Part shown: positions 63,894 through 64,000 of the stretch, piece after piece
Layout of the letters: every line of letters starts with the position of its first letter
Position numbering within the stretch: the first letter of the stretch is position 1
Assembly: GCF_023380245.1 (NCBI RefSeq)
Contig: NZ_CP093365.1
Location: 1,426,001 to 1,490,000, forward strand
Direction: 5' to 3'
Length of the DNA stretch: 64,000 bases
Origin: Bombilactobacillus thymidiniphilus
GTDB taxonomy: Bacteria > Bacillota > Bacilli > Lactobacillales > Lactobacillaceae
Notes under the pieces: generated by a model
The model's input: only the letters and a program-made list of their open reading frames with translations
What the model was told of the DNA's origin: nothing
Database searches by the model: none
Position numbers and translations under genes: made by a program

Positions 63894-64000
63894 TGCCCTA
63901 GAATCACTTTTTGTTATAACTTTACATCATCAAATCACCAATATTAGAAACCATGCCAACAACAAATGTCATTATCATAATTATTATTCATAAGCATTGT

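Larger units (their letters stand above)
60479..64000. repeat. Giant perfect inverted repeat, two arms of at least 1761 bases with no spacer
   Basis: Positions x and 124479 minus x are complementary: the 61089-61286 frame is mirrored exactly at 63193-63390, the XRE remnant is mirrored at 63596-63893, and the last bases of the window are the complement of 60479 onwards. The centre (between 62239 and 62240) reads GAGCTATAGCTC within a longer AT-rich palindrome. The right end lies beyond the window. It may be an assembly fold-back, a hairpin telomere read through, or a true palindrome. Confidence 0.95.

Overview
The window is low-GC Gram-positive chromosomal DNA. It most resembles the Lactobacillaceae, judging by RexAB in place of a canonical AddAB, a mevalonate-pathway pair, a KxYKxGKxW-like signal peptide with Mub-type repeats, GpsB, a type B RNase P RNA and strong AGGAGG ribosome sites. 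The genus cannot be fixed from the sequence alone.

From 1 to 29.7 kb lies intact housekeeping DNA in largely conserved firmicute order: mvaD-mvaK; the rexB-rexA-dinG-tseB-asnS-dnaD-nth-fRMsr strand (recombination, replication, repair, Asn-tRNA charging); the opposed pbp1A-recU pair; ypsA-gpsB-rnpB-rlmL (cell division and RNA); corA; an EbsA-like gene with fhs; and lspA-rluD-pyrR-carA-carB. The last operon keeps a PyrR attenuator, but its CarA has lost the glutaminase Cys and His, and its CarB is about 270 residues short and has lost the metal and phosphate residues of both ATP-grasp halves. It looks like an intact-frame pseudo-carbamoyl-phosphate synthetase.

From 29.7 to 45 kb are a 2129-residue lectin/Mub-like surface adhesin with EF-hand loops inside its repeats, rqcH, degV, an operon with a RusA-type resolvase, a large membrane protein, and an aldo/keto reductase-CMD-cupin operon. 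Two cas-less CRISPR loci 26 kb apart share the same leader and 36-base type II-A-like repeat: a single-spacer array at 41.0 kb and a solitary leader-repeat at 15.2 kb.

From about 42.8 kb, and mainly from 45 to 61 kb, the DNA is AT-rich accessory sequence in decay. It holds several double-glycine peptide genes (bacteriocin or pheromone precursors), three CPBP-family membrane proteases of the kind used in bacteriocin self-immunity, an XRE regulator with membrane segments, and at least a dozen genes broken by single-base indels, stops or deletions (ogt, ABM, AKR, MFS, isochorismatase, CPBP, ABC ATPase and permease, XRE). Because the first 42 kb has almost no such lesions, this looks like real decay rather than general sequencing error.

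The last 3.5 kb (60479-64000) is one uninterrupted inverted repeat centred between 62239 and 62240. It is either a fold-back assembly artefact, a hairpin-ended replicon read through its tip, or a giant palindrome. Features in its right arm are mirror copies of those in the left arm.
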